From: an uncultured Prevotella sp.
Lineage (GTDB): Bacteria; Bacteroidota; Bacteroidia; Bacteroidales; Bacteroidaceae
Assembly (NCBI GenBank): GCA_937906495.1
Contig: CALCVT010000097.1
Location: 1-35,210, forward strand
Direction: 5' to 3'
DNA: 35,210 nucleotides
A program made the translations under genes and the position numbers. Below the pieces are notes generated by a model, which did not search any database, was not told where the DNA came from, and was given only the letters and a program-made list of their open reading frames with translations. Shown here in pieces: positions 1 to 8,627 of this stretch (positions are counted from its first letter, which is position 1; every line of letters begins with the position of its first letter).

Positions 1-25
1 GCTCTACCAACTGAGCTATGGCACC
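1..25 (-). tRNA. tRNA, 5' part only (cut by window edge)
   Basis: The reverse complement starts GGTGCCATAGCTCAGTTGG and continues TAGAGC. This is the acceptor 5' strand, D-stem and D-loop of a tRNA. The anticodon lies outside the window, so the isotype cannot be read. A Bacteroides-type promoter sits just upstream (positions 47-77), which supports a real tRNA gene reading leftwards. Confidence 0.9.
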
Positions 26-46
26 TTGTTTGCTTGTTTGCGAGTG

Positions 47-77
47 CAAAGGTAGTACAATTATTGATACTGACAAA
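47..77 (-). promoter_or_regulatory. Bacteroidota promoter of the tRNA
   Basis: On the minus strand there is a -33 box TTTG (77..74), exactly 19 nt, then a -7 box TACCTTTG (54..47). This matches the Bacteroides consensus TTTG-N19-TAnnTTTG fully. The tRNA begins 21 nt downstream of the -7 box, so transcription should start around positions 40-42. Confidence 0.85.
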
Positions 78-209
78 ATTTTTGAAGGTTTTTTTCGTGC
101 AAAAGGAATTTTAGTAGAATAAAAAGGCGAAACATTCAAAATAAATGCCATATTTGCAATTTCTAAATTACTTAAAAGTACTACACGATACTACTTAAAG
201 ATATACACT

Positions 210-1148
210 ATGCCGTTCTCTATCGATTCAAATCTTAAATCCATCAATATCGAAGAGGCTCTGATTAAATGCAACGAACGTTCTTTTGCCATGGGCAACG
301 ATTTGCTTGTTCTTGACGATGTTACCTGGAACGACCTTGAGGGCATGCCCATGCAATTAGGCTTTTTGCTTATCTGCTTCTGCACCGGAGGCGAAACATC
401 GTTTACGCTGAGTGGGCAACATCATCACATGAAAAAAGGCGACTTGCTCATCTCGCTCGGCGAACAGACGTTCCGCGACGGAACGATGTCCGAAGATTTT
501 CATGCCACAGCTGTACTGATGTCGCGCTCGTATGCCCAAAACTGTATTGTAGGCCTTAACTATATGTGGCCCTACCTGCTCCATGTCATGCAACATCCGG
601 TGCTGCCTCTCTCAAGCGAAGAGCAAGTGTGGATTATGGATTGCTATAACATCCTGCGCCGAAGACTGCACCAAAAACCCGGTCGTTTTTTGCGCGAAGC
701 GGTTATCTCGCTCACACGGGCCTTCTATTTTGAAGTATGCAACCTGCTTGACGAACGCGTGCAACCCAACCAACACATCACCCAAAACCGCTCGTACGCC
801 ATCTTCGACCAATTTATTCGACTCGTATCGCAAAACTTCAAAACCGAACGCAGCGTTGAATGGTATAGCAGCGAAATGTGCCTCACTCCCAAACACCTCT
901 CTGAGGTAATGAAGGCTGTAAGCGGAAAAACGGCCGGACAATGGATTACTACCCTGGTGATGATCGAAATCAAAACGCTGCTGCAAAACTCTGAACTGAC
1001 CATCAAACAGATTGCACTCGAAATGAACTTTCCTACTCAAAGCTTTTTAGGAAAATACTTTAAGAACGCTGAGGGTATCTCGCCCTCTGAATACCGCAAG
1101 GCTTTGCTGGGCTCGCAATATTCCGAGAAGGAAAACTCTGCAGACTAA
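210..1148 (+). CDS. AraC-family transcriptional regulator
   Basis: A 312-aa protein with AraC architecture. An N-terminal cupin-like sensor region (about residues 20-130, with an HHHMKKGDLLI strand typical of the sugar- or effector-binding barrel) precedes a C-terminal double helix-turn-helix (about 200-300). The C-terminal part carries the family signature: LTPKHLSEVMKAVSG in the first HTH, and ELTIKQIALEMNF with FLGKYFKNAEGISPSEYRK in the second. It should bind DNA and regulate one or a few operons; the effector and targets cannot be deduced. The ATG at 210 follows an A/T-rich stretch. The gene is alone on its strand, opposite the tRNA, and is followed by a hairpin with a T-tract at 1245-1288. 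Confidence 0.9.
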   Translation: MPFSIDSNLKSINIEEALIKCNERSFAMGNDLLVLDDVTWNDLEGMPMQLGFLLICFCTGGETSFTLSGQHHHMKKGDLLISLGEQTFRDGTMSEDFHATAVLMSRSYAQNCIVGLNYMWPYLLHVMQHPVLPLSSEEQVWIMDCYNILRRRLHQKPGRFLREAVISLTRAFYFEVCNLLDERVQPNQHITQNRSYAIFDQFIRLVSQNFKTERSVEWYSSEMCLTPKHLSEVMKAVSGKTAGQWITTLVMIEIKTLLQNSELTIKQIALEMNFPTQSFLGKYFKNAEGISPSEYRKALLGSQYSEKENSAD

Positions 1149-1244
1149 CGCTCGAATACTTGCAGAATTCCACCGGCAACACTTACAATGAACGTCTTTC
1201 TTAAAAAAGCCAAGCTGTTATGCTTCGTGCTCATTTAAATACAC

Positions 1245-1288
1245 GCAGGGCCGCCTCGTCAAACAGCGAAGCAGCCCTGCCTTTTTTT
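1245..1288 (+). terminator. Intrinsic terminator after the AraC-type gene
   Basis: A hairpin has outer arms GCAGGGC (from 1245) and GCCCTGC (to 1280), an imperfect inner stem, then a run of seven T (1282-1288). Read on the minus strand, the two inner C-A mismatches become G-U pairs, so it may also stop transcripts coming from the minus-strand gene at 1397. Confidence 0.65.
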
Positions 1289-1396
1289 GTCTTCGTTACT
1301 ACCGCCAGGTTGCAATATGCCCGACGGCAATAATTTAAAATAAAACCTTTTTCGGCGCAGTGTAAAACTTGCCCGAAAACTCTTTTTTCTGACCTT

Positions 1397-1780
1397 TTAA
1401 TCGTGCGAATGGCATTCGTGATCGTGATTGCCACACTCGTGACTGGCACAACCTGCACCCGAATCGAGAATAAATCCGGCCAGATAACCTTTAAGTACAC
1501 CCGCCACATCACCGGTGCAGCCGCGTACTACTTTTATATGGTTCGACTCGAGCTTATTTTTGGCGCCATCGCCCATACTGCCGGCCAGCATCACCGTTAC
1601 CCCCATGGCATGCAGGCGTTCGGCCACATCCGACTTGCAGCCACATCCCTGGGGCGAGGGCATGGTTTCGGTTGCCACCACCTGCTTGTTTTCAATGGTG
1701 TAAATGGTGTAATACGCGCAGTGACCAAAGTGGTCGTCCACGCGGCCTTCTCTTGTAGGAATTGCTATTTTCTCTAACAT
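1397..1780 (-). CDS. NifX/NifB-type dinitrogenase cofactor-domain protein
   Basis: A 127-aa protein of the dinitrogenase iron-molybdenum cofactor domain family (NifX/NifY/NifB C-terminus). The opening MLEKIAIPTREGRVDDHFGHC is the usual first strand with the HFGHC-type motif, followed by an ETMPSPQGCGCKS segment and AGSMGDGAKNKLESNHIKV. The tail is rich in Cys and His (GCASHECGNHDHECHSHD), which suggests metal or Fe-S binding. Such orphan proteins are common in anaerobes without nitrogenase and may carry or sense metal clusters; the precise role is unknown. An upstream in-frame extension to 1879 exists, but the ATG at 1780 matches the family's start. Confidence 0.8.
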   Translation of the reverse strand: MLEKIAIPTREGRVDDHFGHCAYYTIYTIENKQVVATETMPSPQGCGCKSDVAERLHAMGVTVMLAGSMGDGAKNKLESNHIKVVRGCTGDVAGVLKGYLAGFILDSGAGCASHECGNHDHECHSHD

Positions 1781-1915
1781 ATTTATTTTGATTGTTTGAG
1801 TCAGGCGGAATATAGATGCGCACTGCACATACTCCGTCTCTCGTTGATACAATTTTTGGTCAAGCCTCAGCTCTCGCATCTGTTACAGGTCGGTACGCTT
1901 TGTTTGGCTATGGTC

Positions 1916-2779
1916 CTAAAGGTTTTCGATGCGTTCGCGGCACTTTTCCATCAGCCACTTCGGAGTAGAGGTAGCTCCGCATATGCCTACGCTTCCGGCC
2001 CCTTCAAACCATTCGCGGCAGATGGCCTCGGGGGTATCAACCATGTAAGAGCGGGGATTCGCCTCGCGGCAGGCTCCATAGAGCACCCTGCCGTTCGAGC
2101 TTTTCAAGCCGCACACAAACACCACTACATCGTGGCGGGCAGCAAAGGCACAGATGTTGGGCATGCGGTTGGCTACCTGGCGGCAAATCGTGTCGAAGTA
2201 ACGAAAATCGGCCGGATTTTTGATGTGGGCCGTTATGTAGTCGACCACGGCTCTGAAGCCCTCGAGCGACTTGGTGGTTTGCGAAAACAAAGCAATGGGA
2301 CGCGAAAAGTCAAGATTCGCAGCCTCTTCTACACATTCTATCACTACTGCCTGGCGCTGGGTCTGCCCCACCAGGCCGAGCACCTCGGCATGTCCGCGCT
2401 TGCCGTAAATCACTATCTGCGGCGGGTTGGGTTCGGAATACACCTGCTTGATGCGGCGCTGCAGTTGCAGCACCACCGGACAGGTGGCATCGATAATGCA
2501 AATGCCCTGCCGCTCAGCCATTTCGTAAGTAGTAGGGGGTTCGCCGTGTGCCCGCAGCAGCACCTTGGTTCCGGCCGGCAAGGCTGCCAGTCCGTCGTGG
2601 TCAATGGTGCGCAGTCCGAGGGCACGCAGGCGTTCGCATTCGCTGCCGTTGTGCACAATGTCGCCCAGGCAACACAGCGAGGGCGATGCGGCCAGTTCTT
2701 CCTCGGCCTTACGGATGGCCGTGGTCACGCCAAAGCAAAAGCCCGACGAGGCATCTATTTCTATGCGGTCTATCTTCAT
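1916..2779 (-). CDS. ispH: 4-hydroxy-3-methylbut-2-enyl diphosphate reductase (IspH)
   Basis: A 287-aa protein for the last step of the MEP isoprenoid pathway: reductive dehydration of HMBPP to IPP and DMAPP by a [4Fe-4S] enzyme in the cytoplasm. The three cluster cysteines are at C15 (SSGFCFGV), C100 (DATCPVV) and C199 (FDTICRQ). Substrate-binding histidines fit H43 (DIVHN), H78 (LRAHG) and H130 with the acid E132 (GHAEV). The start is the ATG at 2779, because an in-frame upstream extension of 67 residues bears no family similarity. In related genomes ispH sits beside cmk and porQ; here a tonB-like gene lies between. The polyprenyl synthase at 6007 uses its product. Confidence 0.95.
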   Translation of the reverse strand: MKIDRIEIDASSGFCFGVTTAIRKAEEELAASPSLCCLGDIVHNGSECERLRALGLRTIDHDGLAALPAGTKVLLRAHGEPPTTYEMAERQGICIIDATCPVVLQLQRRIKQVYSEPNPPQIVIYGKRGHAEVLGLVGQTQRQAVVIECVEEAANLDFSRPIALFSQTTKSLEGFRAVVDYITAHIKNPADFRYFDTICRQVANRMPNICAFAARHDVVVFVCGLKSSNGRVLYGACREANPRSYMVDTPEAICREWFEGAGSVGICGATSTPKWLMEKCRERIENL

Positions 2780-3107
2780 ATTCTGATTTTCTGACAGGTT
2801 GTTGATACACAAAATATCTTTCGGTGCGAAAGGCTCCGTACAGATATTCCCGTATCGGGGTTCCATGACTTTGTTCTTCCGCGAAAATTCCGGCGGACTC
2901 TTCCGGATTAAAAATGTGCCGCTCCCTGCTCCGGGCTCCTGCGGCCACCCGGCACGGTGCACGGCCCTTATGGAGCCCATTCCACCCGGTGGAATGACAA
3001 CTGCAACAGGTACCTTCGGATTTGCCCAAAGGCTAAGGGAGGAGAACCGGAACTGCAGTCACAAGTCGCACCGTTTCTGCACGTTCAAAGGGCCTTGCCG
3101 GCCGGCG
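2780..3107. other. Intergenic region ispH / TonB-like gene
   Basis: 328 bp with no convincing gene; the open frames here are low-quality and run antisense into neighbours. It contains a perfect 8-bp inverted repeat with a 3-nt loop at 2978-2996 (CATTCCAC / GTGGAATG). This could end transcripts of the TonB-like gene, although no T-tract follows on either strand. No consensus promoter for ispH was found. Confidence 0.5.
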
Positions 3108-3908
3108 CTACAGGCGGTAGTGTATGGGCACCGTCACCCTGACGGGGGTGGGCTGTCCCTGACTGTCAACACCGGGCTTCCATTTGGGCATACGCGCAAA
3201 GGCACGCTCTATGGTGCGCTGTATTTGGTTATCGAACGAGTTGTGCAGTTCCATCTCTTTGGCATAGCCATCTTTGTCAACAATAAAGGTGAGGGTTACA
3301 TCGCCCTCCTTGCGGGCCGAGATGCACAGGCGGGGATAACCAATATGCTCGTCGAGCCATTTCATAAAGGCACGTGCACCACCCGGAAATTCGGGCATGG
3401 CCTGTACAACTTCGGTCGGCACAATTTTCTCGTTGGCCACGGGCAGGTCTTCACGGCTCAGTCCGGTGGTATCGACAATGGGCGAGGTTATAACGGCCTG
3501 GTCGGCATCGAAGGTAAACTTGCCTTTAATGCCCAGCACAGCGGGGGTTGCTGCACCCGACACTATTTCGGGCACAGCCGAACTGGCTCCGGGGGCCATG
3601 CGCTGCAAGGGGCGCATGCGTGCCGTTGCCACAAAGTGCACCTTGTAGCCGTCCTTGAGTTCGGAGCGGCGCAGTTCGGCCAGGGCTTTCTCGGCCTCCT
3701 TAACCTGTCCGGTCAAGCGTTTGCGCAAATACACAGCCATGCCGGCATACAGCAATATCAGCAGCACAAAAGCGCCTGCCACTACCGTCAGTGCAAGCCG
3801 ATAGCGGCGCCCCGCCTGCCGACGGATGTGGTAGGCGCCATACTCCCGGTTGCGATTTTCGAATACAATATCGCACCATTCTTTGGATAATAATTCGGAT
3901 GATTGCAC
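3108..3908 (-). CDS. TonB family energy-transducing protein
   Basis: A 266-aa inner-membrane protein that would couple ExbB/ExbD proton-motive energy to outer-membrane receptors. A short cytoplasmic N-terminus (LLSKEWCDIVFENRNREYGAYHIRR, the usual Bacteroidota TonB opening) is followed by one TM helix (about 37-60), a charged periplasmic linker, and a C-terminal TonB domain (about 170-266, with MPEFPGGARAFMKWLDEHIGYP and DVTLTFIVDKDGYAKEMEL). The only possible start is GTG at 3908, since an in-frame stop lies four codons upstream and no ATG occurs before the TM helix. The gene lies between ispH and porQ, facing away from porQ. Confidence 0.9.
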   Translation of the reverse strand: MQSSELLSKEWCDIVFENRNREYGAYHIRRQAGRRYRLALTVVAGAFVLLILLYAGMAVYLRKRLTGQVKEAEKALAELRRSELKDGYKVHFVATARMRPLQRMAPGASSAVPEIVSGAATPAVLGIKGKFTFDADQAVITSPIVDTTGLSREDLPVANEKIVPTEVVQAMPEFPGGARAFMKWLDEHIGYPRLCISARKEGDVTLTFIVDKDGYAKEMELHNSFDNQIQRTIERAFARMPKWKPGVDSQGQPTPVRVTVPIHYRL

Positions 3909-4175
3909 GTTGATAGGTTATTCGCTGCTGCGTTGATCTAAATAAGCACATCGGGCATTGCTCCCCGGGACATGCCTCACCTCCGGTTGTCCGTCCGCAG
4001 CCTGTATCAGGCTTGGGCTGCATCCATGCCGGGGGCTGCAAAAAAAAATTCCAGGCACTATGCCAATCGCACCCGTCTGCCGGTCGGCAAGCGGAGCGTT
4101 CACTAATTCAGCGGACAAAGTTACAGCAAAATCTATTTTTTATGCGTACCTTTGGCCACAAAAAAAGACACTTAA
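3909..4175. promoter_or_regulatory. Divergent TonB / porQ upstream region with -7 box for porQ
   Basis: 267 bp between two divergent genes. A perfect -7 box TACCTTTG is at 4147-4154, 21 nt before the porQ ATG, but no TTTG lies 19-21 nt upstream of it. On the minus strand TAACTTTG (4123..4116) is a second -7-like box facing the TonB gene, also without a clear -33 partner. Probably both genes start from this region. Confidence 0.45.
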
Positions 4176-5186
4176 ATGAAAATAACGTTATTCAGTCTGC
4201 TATTCTTCGCCACCTTTCCCCTGAGCCTCGCTGCGCAGGAGTACTCGTCGGCGTTCAATGCGCTGCGGTTGCCTGTAGCGAGCCACACGGCTGCGCTGGG
4301 TGGGCAAAATGTCTCGCTCATCGACGACAATCCGGCTGCAGGCTGGAGCAACCCGGCTCTCTATGCCAACGTCAGCGACTGCTCGTTAGGACTTAACTTT
4401 ATGACCTACACAGCGGGCAGCTCGTGGATGGGGGCGCACTTTGTCAAAGCCTTTGGCGAACGCCACACGCTGGCTGCGGGGGCGCAATACATGAACTACG
4501 GAAAAATGGACGAAACCGATGCACAAGGCAATGTGCTGGGCGAGTTTGGAGCCAAAGACATCCTGATTGGAACGGGCTACAGCTACTTGCTTTCCGACCG
4601 CTGGACGGGTGGCGCCAACCTCAAGTTCATCGTGTCGAACCTGGCTGACTACACAGCAGTGGCTGCGGCTGTCGATGTCGGACTGAACTACTACGATGCC
4701 GACGAGGACTTTTCGGTTTCGGCTTCGCTCCAAAATATCGGCACACAGCTCAAGTCGTACGACAACGGCTTGCGCACCCACCTGCCCTTTACCCTATCCG
4801 TAGGTTTCAGCAAGGGCATGGCCCACCTGCCTGTGCGCTTTCACGTCACATTTACCGACGTTACGCGCTGGAAGTCGAGCTACTACGTACAACCCGACAG
4901 CGAGAAGGACGAACTGACGGGCGAACCCCAAAAACTGAGTTTCACCAAGTTGCTCCTCAACCACTTTATTGTGGGCATCGATGTGCTGCCTACCGACTAC
5001 CTTTACCTCTCGCTGGGCTACAACTTCAGGCGGGCCAACGAGTTGAAGGCTGCCGGCTCGTCGCACCTGGCGGGGTTCTCGGCCGGTGGCGGCCTCCACA
5101 TCAAACGTTTCAAACTGGGCATCTCCTACGCCCGCTACCACCAGGCGGGCAATTCGCTCATGTTCAGCGCGGGCTACACGCTGTAG
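4176..5186 (+). CDS. porQ: PorQ-type type IX secretion system protein
   Basis: A 336-aa outer-membrane beta-barrel protein of the PorQ/PorV-like family. Its signal peptide (about 1-20, ending SLAAQ) is followed by the family's N-terminal pattern, AFNALRLPVASHTAALGGQNVSLIDDNPAAGWSNPAL, and many amphipathic strands. It ends in the membrane strand NSLMFSAGYTL, with an aromatic/leucine end usual for barrels. PorQ works with PorU, PorV and PorZ in attaching type IX cargo to the cell surface in Porphyromonas; the same role is inferred here. It lies directly before cmk on the same strand, an arrangement known from Porphyromonas. Confidence 0.85.
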   Translation: MKITLFSLLFFATFPLSLAAQEYSSAFNALRLPVASHTAALGGQNVSLIDDNPAAGWSNPALYANVSDCSLGLNFMTYTAGSSWMGAHFVKAFGERHTLAAGAQYMNYGKMDETDAQGNVLGEFGAKDILIGTGYSYLLSDRWTGGANLKFIVSNLADYTAVAAAVDVGLNYYDADEDFSVSASLQNIGTQLKSYDNGLRTHLPFTLSVGFSKGMAHLPVRFHVTFTDVTRWKSSYYVQPDSEKDELTGEPQKLSFTKLLLNHFIVGIDVLPTDYLYLSLGYNFRRANELKAAGSSHLAGFSAGGGLHIKRFKLGISYARYHQAGNSLMFSAGYTL

Positions 5187-5241
5187 CTGCCGCTACGCCT
5201 GTGTTTTTACCTTTTCCTGCTTTTAAGTTCCAACTATCCAT

Positions 5242-5934
5242 ATGAAAAAGATTATCGTAGCTATCGACGGCCACTCTTCGTGTGGCAAAAGCACCATGGC
5301 CAAAGACCTGGCCCGCGAGGTGGGCTATATTTATGTTGATACCGGCGCCATGTACCGCGCCATCACGCTCTTTGCCTTGCGCAACGGACTTTTCAACCCC
5401 GACGGTTCGGTCTGCTCCCAACAGCTCGAGGCCTGCATGGACCAGGCCGAAGTTTCGTTCCGCCTCGACCCTGAGAGCGGACTGCCGCTCACATGCCTCA
5501 ACGGCGAGTGTGTCGAGAGCGAAATACGGGGCATCGAGGTCAGCTCGCACGTCAGTCCCATTGCGGCACTGCCCTTTGTACGCACGGCGCTCACCCGGCA
5601 ACAGCAACGCATGGGGCACGATAAGGGCATTGTGATGGATGGACGCGACATCGGCACGGTTGTGTTTCCAGGGGCCGAACTCAAAATTTTTGTCACAGCT
5701 TCGGCGCAAGTGCGTGCCGAGCGCCGCTACAACGAACTCAAGGCCAAGGGCCAGGAGGTTGCATTCAACGATATCCTGAAGAATGTACAGGAACGCGACT
5801 ACATCGACTCGCACCGCGAGGTGGCTCCCCTGCGTCAGGCACCCGATGCCCTGCTGCTCGACAACTCGAACCTGACCATTGCCGAACAAAAGCAATGGCT
5901 GCGCGAACGCTTCGACGAGCGTACCCGCGCTTAG
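5242..5934 (+). CDS. cmk: (d)CMP kinase
   Basis: A 230-aa cytidylate kinase that phosphorylates CMP and dCMP with ATP in the cytoplasm. The P-loop GHSSCGKST is at residues 10-18, followed by VDTGAMYRA, the CMP-binding loop DGRDIGTVVFPGAELKIFVTASAQVRAERR, and RDYIDSHREVAPLRQAPDALLLDNSNL, all diagnostic. Length and start match the family. It follows porQ by 55 bp on the same strand and precedes the polyprenyl synthase by 72 bp, so the three may be cotranscribed. Confidence 0.96.
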   Translation: MKKIIVAIDGHSSCGKSTMAKDLAREVGYIYVDTGAMYRAITLFALRNGLFNPDGSVCSQQLEACMDQAEVSFRLDPESGLPLTCLNGECVESEIRGIEVSSHVSPIAALPFVRTALTRQQQRMGHDKGIVMDGRDIGTVVFPGAELKIFVTASAQVRAERRYNELKAKGQEVAFNDILKNVQERDYIDSHREVAPLRQAPDALLLDNSNLTIAEQKQWLRERFDERTRA

Positions 5935-6006
5935 GGCTGCAGTTGCCCGGCCGGGGCTGCACGCCGCTCTCATTTTTCATATTTTCTCTAAACACCGCTC
6001 ATTGCC

Positions 6007-6963
6007 ATGATTGATAAAATTAACAGCGCCCTCAGCGCCATTCCCTACCCCTCACGCCCCGAGGGCCTGTACGAACCCATCAGCTATGTGCTCTCCATGG
6101 GGGGCAAACGCCTGCGCCCCATGCTCATGCTCCTGAGCTACAGCCTTTACCGCAACGATGTCGAAAAGGCTCTGCCGGCAGCCATCGGCATCGAAACCTA
6201 CCACAACCACACCCTGCTGCACGACGACCTCATGGACCATGCCGACATGCGGCGCGGCATGCCCACGGTTCACACCAAATGGGATGCCAACACGGCGGTT
6301 CTCTCGGGCGATACCATGCTCATCATGGCGTTCCGCCACTTCATGGATTGCCAAAGCCCGCACCTCGACCAGGTGCTCCGGCTCTTTGCCCGCACCGCAC
6401 AGGAAATTTGCGAGGGACAGCAGTACGACGTGAACTTCGAAACACGCACCGACGTCACCGAGCAGGAGTACATCGAGATGATTCGCCTCAAAACTTCGGT
6501 ACTCCTGGCTTGCGCCACCCGCACGGGAGCACTTCTGGCCGAGGCGCCCGAAACCGATGCCCAGGCGCTCTATCGCTTTGGCGAACAGTTAGGACTGGCT
6601 TTCCAGGTGCAGGACGACTACCTCGATGTTTACGGCGACCCCAAGGTGTTTGGCAAGAAGATTGGCGGCGACATTCTCTGCGGCAAAAAAACCTTCCTGC
6701 TCATCCATGCCCTGCAGCGGGCCGACCAGGAGCAACGGGCCCAGCTGCTCAGCCTGCTGAACGATGCTACGCTCGAGCCGCAAGTCAAAATTGACCGCGT
6801 CACAGCGCTCTACAACCAGCTCGACATCCGCAACATCACACTCCGGGCCATCGACCATTATTATGAACGGGCGCATGCCGAACTGCGAAAGCTCTCGCTC
6901 CCGGCCGAACGCTGGCAGCCGCTCTGGCAATATGCCTGCTCGCTTCTGGGCCGCAACAAATAA
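6007..6963 (+). CDS. Polyprenyl diphosphate synthase
   Basis: A 318-aa trans-type prenyltransferase that condenses IPP with allylic diphosphates to make long or medium isoprenoids (menaquinone side chain, or farnesyl/geranylgeranyl diphosphate). Visible motifs are GGKRLRP (32-38), the first aspartate-rich motif DDLMD (73-77) with the downstream MRRGMPTVH, and the second DDYLD (203-207) with FGKKIGGDI. The residues before the first motif are H, L and L rather than two bulky aromatics, which would favour a longer product, but chain length cannot be settled by eye. It uses IspH products and is followed by tatD, an order common in Bacteroidales. Confidence 0.92.
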   Translation: MIDKINSALSAIPYPSRPEGLYEPISYVLSMGGKRLRPMLMLLSYSLYRNDVEKALPAAIGIETYHNHTLLHDDLMDHADMRRGMPTVHTKWDANTAVLSGDTMLIMAFRHFMDCQSPHLDQVLRLFARTAQEICEGQQYDVNFETRTDVTEQEYIEMIRLKTSVLLACATRTGALLAEAPETDAQALYRFGEQLGLAFQVQDDYLDVYGDPKVFGKKIGGDILCGKKTFLLIHALQRADQEQRAQLLSLLNDATLEPQVKIDRVTALYNQLDIRNITLRAIDHYYERAHAELRKLSLPAERWQPLWQYACSLLGRNK

Positions 6964-7166
6964 GTTGACCGTCCATCCCCCTTCTGCTTCGCGCAGCATG
7001 GTGCAGTCTGCTTCGGGCCAGGCCTCTCCGGGCCTGCTCCATGTCTGGCTGCGCCATGCTGCGCAGTTGCATACTTCCTTGCGCCTGTACCCCCCGCGGC
7101 TGCAGGGCGCACACTGCGGGAGTGCCCTGCCGGCCCCGCGCTTTCAACCCTTCGCTTTCTACACTT

Positions 7167-7952
7167 ATGTTTATCGATACCCACACCCACATCTACACCG
7201 AAGAGTTCGACGCCGACCGCACCGAGGTGGTGCAACGCGCCGTGCAGGCCGGAGCCCGTGCCTTGCTGCTGCCCAACATCGACGAGGGCAGCCTGCCGGC
7301 CATGCTCAAGCTGGTCAATGCCTACCCCGCCCTGTGCTACCCCATGCTGGGCCTGCACCCCACCGAACTGCCGCCCGATCCTCAGTCCTTGCTCAACCGC
7401 ATGGAGCAACTGCTCACCGACCCGCACCACCCTTATGTGGCGGTAGGCGAGGTGGGCATCGACCTCTACTGGGATGACTCACGGCGCGAGGAGCAGCTGC
7501 AGGTTTTTGCCCGCCAGGCCGAATGGGCTGTGCGCTTTGGCTTGCCCTTAGTGGTACACATGCGGGCAGCACAGCCCGAGGTAGTGAGCACGCTGCAGCC
7601 TTTGGCCGACCGTCTGACAGGGGTATTCCACTGCTTTGGCGGCACCTTGTCCGAGGCCGAAGAGTTGCTCCACACCTTCCCCGGCTTTTACTTAGGCATC
7701 GGGGGCATTCTGACATTCAAAAAGTCTACCTTGCCGGCTGTGCTCCACGCTGCCGTGCCGCTTGAGCGCATAGTCATCGAAACCGATGCGCCCTACCTGG
7801 CTCCCACTCCGTACCGCGGCAGTCGCAACGAACCGGCCTACCTGCCGCTGGTCATCCACAAACTGGCCGAAATCTACGAATGCTCGCCCGAGCACGTTTC
7901 TCAACAACTCCTCACCAACACCCTCCACTGCTTTCCACGGGTCAAGGGGTAA
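7167..7952 (+). CDS. TatD family metal-dependent hydrolase
   Basis: A 261-aa TIM-barrel hydrolase with the TatD metal site: HTH near the start (H6, H8), the glutamate in VGEVGIDLYWD, the histidines in LPLVVHMR and VFHCFGG, and the aspartate in IETDAP. Family members act as 3'-5' DNA exonucleases or have been linked to DNA quality control; the substrate here is unknown. The chosen ATG at 7167 gives the standard MFIDTHTHIY start; an upstream in-frame extension of 42 residues has no family similarity. A strong hairpin (7956-8004) follows the stop closely, and the CRISPR-Cas locus begins after it. Confidence 0.93.
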   Translation: MFIDTHTHIYTEEFDADRTEVVQRAVQAGARALLLPNIDEGSLPAMLKLVNAYPALCYPMLGLHPTELPPDPQSLLNRMEQLLTDPHHPYVAVGEVGIDLYWDDSRREEQLQVFARQAEWAVRFGLPLVVHMRAAQPEVVSTLQPLADRLTGVFHCFGGTLSEAEELLHTFPGFYLGIGGILTFKKSTLPAVLHAAVPLERIVIETDAPYLAPTPYRGSRNEPAYLPLVIHKLAEIYECSPEHVSQQLLTNTLHCFPRVKG

Positions 7953-7955
7953 AAA

Positions 7956-8004
7956 CCCAACATCCCCGGCATCGCTCTCAAAAAGTGATGCCGGGGATGT
8001 TGGG
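7956..8004 (+). terminator. 18-bp perfect hairpin after tatD
   Basis: An exact 18-bp inverted repeat, arms 7956-7973 and 7987-8004 (CCCAACATCCCCGGCATC and its complement), with a 13-nt loop. It begins three bases after the TatD stop. On the + strand only CTTTC follows. On the minus strand a run of five T follows, so it could act in both directions and insulate the housekeeping block from the cas locus. Confidence 0.65.
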
Positions 8005-8627
8005 CTTTCGGTAGGAATGAAAAAGAATGATTGACTAAACTTCTAAAGATAGAAAATGTAATCATTTTAAATCTAAACACTACCTATTGCTTCTAAAAAC
8101 GTATATTCAAGCCTTGCAAAAACACCCCCAAAAGCAAAACATAGCAAATCTGTATCACGCCAAGCGAGCTCAATTTTGAAAAACAACAACAAGATATGAC
8201 AGTTGTAAAAAGTGCAACTATCGTAAATCAATAGATACGAAGTGAGGTTTTTCAATAGTTCCTGCAAAGATTTATGAAGAAAAGCACACATTTTTTAATT
8301 AAAAGTCTTGCCTGTACCGACTTATGGAACAGGTAGGCCTTACCTTTGCACCCAAAATACCGGATAATTGCAGAATACCTTCCCCAAGAGGTATCAAGCA
8401 GGCATCTCAACCTTAAAATAAAATAACTTTTAAATAATGGAAAACCAATTCACGAACCCCACTCTCACGCCCCTTATACCCAGATTATGCAATCTTGCAT
8501 GAGCATATTCGCACGCTCATTCAAAATAATTGCATACCTTCGTAGCAAAAATAAGAAGGCCGTGCATTACTGTTAGCATCTTATTAACATTCTATTTATA
8601 ACCATACAATTATTTAAAACCCTTATA
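8005..8627. promoter_or_regulatory. AT-rich region upstream of cas12a
   Basis: About 620 bp without a supported gene (a 72-codon minus-strand frame at 8073-8291 has no recognisable content). The sequence turns AT-rich here after the GC-rich tatD block. It holds -7-like boxes TACCTTTG (8341-8348) and TACCTTCG (8535-8542), neither with a -33 box at the right distance. A perfect 6-bp inverted repeat ATGCAA-TC-TTGCAT (8487-8500) overlaps a second one, ATGAGC / GCTCAT (8499-8520). The 8535 box together with these repeats is the most likely promoter/operator of cas12a, leaving an 80-nt 5' UTR. Confidence 0.4.

Noticed and set aside
1796..2794. Long + strand frame of 332 codons
   Set aside because: It lies antisense to ispH, whose protein has all its conserved residues; shadow of a GC-rich gene.
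2799..3890. Long + strand frame of 363 codons
   Set aside because: Antisense to the TonB gene and an intergenic region, no domain and unusual composition.
7956..8004. The 18-bp inverted repeat as the end of an insertion sequence
   Set aside because: The arms are adjacent (13-nt loop) and directly follow tatD; no transposase nearby. A terminator explains it better.
8073..8291. 72-codon minus-strand frame upstream of cas12a
   Set aside because: AT-rich low-information sequence with no domain and no neighbours on its strand.
8341..8348. Perfect TACCTTTG box as cas12a promoter
   Set aside because: No -33 box at 19-21 nt, and it is 280 bp from the start; kept only as a possible element of the upstream region.
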